Below are positions 60,078 to 64,000 of a stretch of DNA of 64,000 nucleotides, piece by piece. Position numbers and translations under genes: made by a program. The stretch is from Stappia sp. (GTDB taxonomy: Bacteria > Pseudomonadota > Alphaproteobacteria > Rhizobiales > Stappiaceae): the NCBI GenBank assembly GCA_002722295.1, contig PBLF01000002.1, positions 146,284 through 210,283 of the forward strand. Reading direction: 5' to 3'. The notes beneath the pieces were generated by a model. It was not told where the DNA came from and did no database searches. It worked only from the letters and a program-made list of their open reading frames with translations. Numbering within the stretch: the first letter of the stretch is position 1; each line of letters opens with the position of its first letter.

Positions 60078-61529
60078 TTATATGGGGGATTTTCGTTCAG
60101 GCAAATCCGCGGCCGGTCGTTCACTGTTCCCCTGGGCGCTCCGGTCAGGAAACACGCCGCCCTCGCCTGGCCATGTCGCGGGTTCGCCGGCCCCACCCCT
60201 GGTCCACGAGACGCTTACCACGGCGCCGTGGGCGGGCGGTGTCCTGTTGCGCAGGCGAAGTGTCGCGCCCGTGCGCTCCAGAAGCGTTTTGGCAATGAAG
60301 AAGCCGAGACCCAGCCCGCCGCCTCGCGCGCCTTGGCCCGGGCGCTCGTCCCGTGTCTCGCGACCGTCGCGCGAGGCCCGACGCGTCACATAGGGCTCGC
60401 CGAGCCTGGTGATGACGTCAGCGGCAAAACCACGGCCATCGTCCGCCACCTCTATGGTGAGATGCGTGCGGGTCCACCGAGCCGTGATGGTGACCCTGGA
60501 GCTTGCGAAGTCTATGGCGTTTTCTAGGATGTTGCCGAGGCCGTAGTGGATCGCCGGATTGTGCAGCCCGGTCGGCTCCGCGCCCTCGCCGCGACTGTCG
60601 ATGACAATGTCCACGCCGAACGCCCGGCAGGGCTCGACCACCTGATCGAGGAGATGGGAGAGCGGCTCTCCCCGGAAATGCCGGTCGCGATCGTCGGAGA
60701 GAGAAGACAGTTTCGAGAGGATCTCGCGGCAGCGTTCGGCCTGGGACAGGATCAGCTCGATGTCCTCGCGCAGGGTCTCGGGTTCGGCCGTTGGAACATC
60801 GCCGCGTCCGCGCAGGTCGTTGGCGAGTTCCTTGGCCGTCAGATAAACGGTGGCAAGCGGTGTGCCGAGTTCGTGGGCGGCTGCCGCCGCCAGTCCGTCG
60901 AGCGCGTGAATATGCTGCTCGCGGGCAAGAACCAGCTCGGTCGCGGTAAGGGCGTCTGAAAGCTGGCGTGCTTCTTCCGCCACCCGGAACGCATAGACGC
61001 CCATGAACCCGAGAGAGCAGATCAGAGCGGTCCAGACTCCGAGGGCATAGAGGCGCGGCAGTGCGAACGTCTGCCCCTCCGGCCATGGGAGCGGCAGGTG
61101 GACATAGGCGAGAAGCGTGGCGATCGCCCCGGCAAACAGGCCGAGGTAGAGTGTCTTGCGCGCAGAGAGTCCGGTGGCCGACACCATGACGGGGGCCAGA
61201 AGCAGGAAGGCGAAGGGATTGCCGAGGCCGCCGGTCAGCAGAAGCAGGCCGCCCATCTGCGCCAGGTCATAGGCAAGCTGTACCGTCGCCATGCGTTCCG
61301 AGAGACGCCGTGTCTGGGGCGAGCGGATCTTGAGCAGGATGTTCAGCCAGGCCGAGGCGGCGACAAGGGCGATGCATGCGCCGAAGGCGAACGGGTAGGC
61401 GAGGACGAACTGGACGACAAGCAATGCCGCCGTCTGGCCCGCGACCGCCATCCAGCGCAACCGCACGAGCGTGTCGAGCTTGAGGCGCCGGTGCGCGGAT
61501 CCGCTTTCGGCAATGGTCGTCTCTGACAT
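60078..61529 (-). CDS. actS: ActS/RegB-type redox sensor histidine kinase
   Basis: ActS (483 aa) has six membrane helices, the quinone-sensing motif GGLGNPF at residues 100-106, the H-box His219 in [10 protein letters not shown] and the redox-active-type Cys267 in ERCREIL, all hallmarks of RegB/PrrB/ActS. The ATP-binding domain has [10 protein letters not shown] and [13 protein letters not shown] chose MSETTIAES as start. Together with ActR it is expected to control energy and redox genes when oxygen falls. Confidence 0.95.
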   Translation of the reverse strand: MSETTIAESGSAHRRLKLDTLVRLRWMAVAGQTAALLVVQFVLAYPFAFGACIALVAASAWLNILLKIRSPQTRRLSERMATVQLAYDLAQMGGLLLLTGGLGNPFAFLLLAPVMVSATGLSARKTLYLGLFAGAIATLLAYVHLPLPWPEGQTFALPRLYALGVWTALICSLGFMGVYAFRVAEEARQLSDALTATELVLAREQHIHALDGLAAAAAHELGTPLATVYLTAKELANDLRGRGDVPTAEPETLREDIELILSQAERCREILSKLSSLSDDRDRHFRGEPLSHLLDQVVEPCRAFGVDIVIDSRGEGAEPTGLHNPAIHYGLGNILENAIDFASSRVTITARWTRTHLTIEVADDGRGFAADVITRLGEPYVTRRASRDGRETRDERPGQGARGGGLGLGFFIAKTLLERTGATLRLRNRTPPAHGAVVSVSWTRGGAGEPATWPGEGGVFPDRSAQGNSERPAADLPERKSPI

Positions 61530-61742
61530 GAAAGGCGTCTCCGCAAGGGAAAGGAAAGTCGCCGGCCCGCGGCGCTTGGCAACCGGCAGCCCGGTTGTGC
61601 CGTTCGTGCGCCCGGACGTCAATCAGACCTTGTCTTGCCAGTCTGGCCCGTGCTAGCCAGCCTCACGAGTTGCCGCAGCGCTCCGCCCGGGCGCGCGGCG
61701 GGGAATTTGCAGGACATTGCACCGTCAGGACAGGAAACCAGC

Positions 61743-62234
61743 ATGAGCGATACCAATGACGCGGCCGAAGGCCAGGTGAACCAGGCCGGTGGCGCGCCGG
61801 GCATGAGCATCATCGCCCAGTACATCAAGGACCTGTCCTTCGAGAATCCCAACGCGCCGCAGTCGCTGCAGCCCAGCGAGCAGCCCAAGCTCGACATCAA
61901 CGTCAATGTCGGCGCGCAGCCGATGAGCGACGACCAGTTCGAGGTTGTCCTGACCCTCACGGCGAACGCCAAGACGCCAACCATGACCGTCTTCGCGATC
62001 GAGCTGGTCTATGCTGGCGTGTTCCGTGTCGTGGGCGTGCCGCAGGAGCACCTGCATCCCTTCGTGCTCATCGAGTGCCCGCGGATGCTTTTCCCCTTCG
62101 CGCGCAACATTCTCGCCGAGGCGTCGCGCAACGGTGGCTTCCCGCCGCTCATGCTCGACCCGATCGACTTCGCGGCTCTCTATCGCCAGAACGCGGAGCA
62201 GGCTGCGCAGCAGGACCCTTCGCGTCCGAACTGA
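61743..62234 (+). CDS. secB: Protein-export chaperone SecB
   Basis: SecB (163 aa) holds precursors unfolded and delivers them to SecA. The core [26 protein letters not shown] and the [13 protein letters not shown] helix match the family. The acidic C-terminus and N-terminal extension are typical of alphaproteobacteria. A long terminator hairpin follows. Confidence 0.96.
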   Translation: MSDTNDAAEGQVNQAGGAPGMSIIAQYIKDLSFENPNAPQSLQPSEQPKLDINVNVGAQPMSDDQFEVVLTLTANAKTPTMTVFAIELVYAGVFRVVGVPQEHLHPFVLIECPRMLFPFARNILAEASRNGGFPPLMLDPIDFAALYRQNAEQAAQQDPSRPN

Positions 62235-62260
62235 TATCTCCGGTTTTGAGAGCCGGATAC

Positions 62261-62294
62261 GAAAAAGCCGCGGAGAGATCCGCGGCTTTTTTCG
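62261..62294. terminator. Terminator between secB and the DUF2852 gene
   Basis: A perfect 13-base stem (AAAAAGCCGCGGA / TCCGCGGCTTTTT) with a GAGA tetraloop is A-rich on the left and T-rich on the right, so it can act for both convergent genes. Confidence 0.92.
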
Positions 62295-62318
62295 TTTCGC
62301 AAGTCGCCCGTGTGTGTG

Positions 62319-62768
62319 TCAGGCGTCGGGATACGGCGGACGGGCGTGTCCGCGTTCGGCCATGAAGCGGTCGAACTCCTCCTGATCCTTCTTGCGGCGC
62401 AGCTCCTGAATGAAATCGTCGAAATCGGCGCGCATGGCATCGATCCGGCGGCGTTCCTCCTCCAGGCGGCGCAACTCGCGGTCACGATAGGAGTCGAAGG
62501 CGCTGTTTCCGGTTTCGCCCCGCAATCCGCCGGCGAGGCCGCGACCCATGGGCGATGTACGCATCTGTTCGCGCATCTCGCTGAAAGATCCCCGCAGGCG
62601 GTCGCCCCAAAGAATGTAGGCCAGCATGGCCAGGCCGAGCGGCCAGGCGAAGATGAAGCCGAGCACCATCAGGCCGATGGTAAGCGGAGACCAGCCCGGG
62701 CGCAGGCCGCAGGACCGTTTCCGACCGGCGTGCTCCGCACCGCTGTCGAAGGTGGTGGTTGTGGTCAT
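62319..62768 (-). CDS. DUF2852 membrane protein
   Basis: This 149-aa protein of DUF2852 has one or two hydrophobic helices (about 30-65, PLTIGLMVLGFIFAWPLGLAMLAYILWG) and a C-terminal charged coiled coil (RELRRLEEERRRIDAM). The family is largely confined to alphaproteobacteria and its function is unknown. I chose the MTTTTTFDS start. Confidence 0.85.
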   Translation of the reverse strand: MTTTTTFDSGAEHAGRKRSCGLRPGWSPLTIGLMVLGFIFAWPLGLAMLAYILWGDRLRGSFSEMREQMRTSPMGRGLAGGLRGETGNSAFDSYRDRELRRLEEERRRIDAMRADFDDFIQELRRKKDQEEFDRFMAERGHARPPYPDA

Positions 62769-63180
62769 GACAATCCTCTCATGTGCCAGGAACACCGAAT
62801 GAGGTGGTGACGTGCGCGGCAGCTTTCAAGCCGAATGCAGCGCGGGGCCACTCCAACGGACGCGATTGCGGCCCGCAGCGGAACGCGCCCGCATTGGAGG
62901 CAAGAGACGAGGGACACGCCGTGCTCTCGCATACGATGGGGCTCCGCCCGGATGCCGGCTGACGCGGTGCGGGCGGTTTCAAGGGCTCAAGGCTTGGGCA
63001 TGTGGGGAGAGGGATGCCGGAGCCTCGCCCGAGGCAGCCGCATCCCTTCAGGTTCCCACCCGAGTCTGACGATGAGATGACGGAAATCCGCCGCTTCCGG
63101 CCTCGGAAGCTCCCGTGTGAGCGCTCGGACGCTATCCCGCCGGTTCTCGGTTCCTTCCCCTGTGCATATTTTATCTTATT

Positions 63181-63210
63181 GATTTTGTTTGATTTTGTTT
63201 GGTTTTGGGT
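63181..63210 (+). repeat. Ten-base phased T-rich repeats upstream of the rRNA promoter
   Basis: GATTTTGTTT is repeated twice head to tail and followed by the variant GGTTTTGGGT, giving T-tracts in phase with the DNA helix about 75-105 bases before the -35 box. Further T-runs follow at about 63248 and 63266. This resembles curved UP-element DNA. Confidence 0.6.
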
Positions 63211-63283
63211 ATGTTTGTTCACAGGTGTTTGTGTTGGATTTGGGTGATTTTTTTGCGGGCTGCGATTTTTTTTGAGAAGGCGC

Positions 63284-63312
63284 TTGACGGTTTGCGAGGG
63301 GGGTGGCTATAA
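63284..63312 (+). promoter_or_regulatory. rRNA operon promoter
   Basis: A TTGACG -35 box and a CTATAA -10 box are 17 bases apart in the context CTTGACG...GGCTATAAGAGCC, very similar to rRNA promoters of other Hyphomicrobiales. Transcription would start about 370 bases before 16S. Confidence 0.85.
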
Positions 63313-63459
63313 GAGCCCCACAACGACGGCGGCGCCGGAACGAACTTCCCGGCGCCCTTCACCGTCTCCTTCACCTGGTCAGGCTGATGAAGCTCAGCGG
63401 GCCCTTTCGGGGCTCAGGGTTTTGTGGTCTTCGGGTTTAGGTTGAGAGCTCAGGCTCTC

Positions 63460-63470
63460 CGCTCTTTGAC
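63460..63470 (+). promoter_or_regulatory. boxA-like antitermination element in the rRNA leader
   Basis: CGCTCTTTGAC resembles the boxA core (TGCTCTTTA) and lies in the leader upstream of 16S, where NusB/S10 antitermination complexes bind in rRNA operons. Confidence 0.6.
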
Positions 63471-63620
63471 AAGTGAATATGGAAGAAAGAGAAACGTGGG
63501 CGGCGGATGTCTTGCGGATGGTCCTTCGGGGCTGTCGGTGAAGCAAGAGTTTTCCGGCGGACACGTTTCGAGAAACCGATCTTCGGGGCCTTCGGGTTCT
63601 GGATGATTGGTTCTCTGTCA

Positions 63621-63640
63621 AGCGATGCGCAGCGATGCGC
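63621..63640 (+). repeat. Perfect ten-base tandem duplication in the rRNA leader
   Basis: AGCGATGCGC occurs twice in direct succession about 45 bases before 16S. It could be a recent slippage product or part of the 16S processing stem. Confidence 0.6.
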
Positions 63641-63686
63641 ATTGACTTTGAGCGTGACCAAGTAAGCCGGATCGATGACTTTTGGT

Positions 63687-64000
<314 letters not shown>

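Larger units (their letters stand above)
62769..63686. other. Long region between the DUF2852 gene and 16S rRNA
   Basis: About 0.9 kb without a gene I can support. The left 400 bases are GC-rich with only low-quality frames in several directions. From about 63170 the composition becomes T-rich and contains the rRNA upstream element and promoter, followed by about 370 bases of rRNA leader. No tRNA is visible here. Confidence 0.6.

Noticed and set aside
62779..63222. 147-codon minus-strand frame upstream of the rRNA promoter
   Set aside because: Low-complexity start reading through the T-rich promoter element, no family resemblance and no ribosome-binding site.

Overview
The window comes from a high-G+C alphaproteobacterium, most likely a member of the Hyphomicrobiales and plausibly close to the Stappia/Labrenzia group. 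The evidence is a C4-type HemA (5-aminolevulinate synthase), an ActS/ActR (RegB/RegA) redox two-component pair, MmcB, a DUF2852 protein, a GlpSTPQUV-type glycerol ABC transporter, and the alphaproteobacterial 5' end of a 16S rRNA gene at the right edge. The genus is an inference from these features; no search was run. I see no phage, insertion sequence, CRISPR array or tRNA.

Region 1 (1-25.4 kb) is mostly housekeeping. It holds hemW (cut by the left edge), rdgB and rph, divergent from hrcA. These are followed by moeB, a YgjP-type metallopeptidase, a Bcr/CflA exporter, a class A penicillin-binding protein, a DUF1330 protein, an OlsB-like acyltransferase, an orphan hybrid histidine kinase, an LLM-class oxidoreductase and comM. 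The cluster gshB-yraN-(57-aa membrane protein)-rsmI is divergent from an LpoA-like lipoprotein. coaBC, dut, cysK, a YbjQ protein and a membrane-embedded spermidine-synthase-like protein complete the region.

Region 2 (25.4-45.9 kb) is a nearly complete reductive pyrimidine catabolism locus. PreT/PreA reduce uracil or thymine, HydA opens the ring, HydC removes the carbamoyl group, an omega-aminotransferase converts beta-alanine to malonate semialdehyde, and MmsA forms acetyl-CoA (propionyl-CoA from thymine). Two overlapping RutR-type TetR genes sit in the middle. RutR-like operators lie before preT and between the twin regulators and the aminotransferase operon. Downstream are an NMT1/ThiY-type ABC importer, interrupted by a compositionally different membrane-protein gene, and a Cache-domain chemoreceptor. 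Together they suggest sensing, uptake, breakdown and regulation of pyrimidines in one place.

Region 3 (45.9-54.6 kb) is a glycerol locus: glpR-glpD on the minus strand, divergent from glpV-glpS-glpT-glpP-glpQ-glpU. Phased TTCGT repeats in the divergent promoter region look like GlpR operators. The two ATPases are complementary in their defects: GlpS lacks the switch histidine and GlpT lacks a normal signature motif.

Region 4 (54.6-64 kb) contains a Rap1a/Tai-like secreted protein, hemA, trpS, mmcB, a family 2 glycosyltransferase, the actS-actR pair, secB and a DUF2852 gene. About 0.9 kb without a convincing gene follows, carrying a strong rRNA promoter and leader, and then the start of 16S rRNA.
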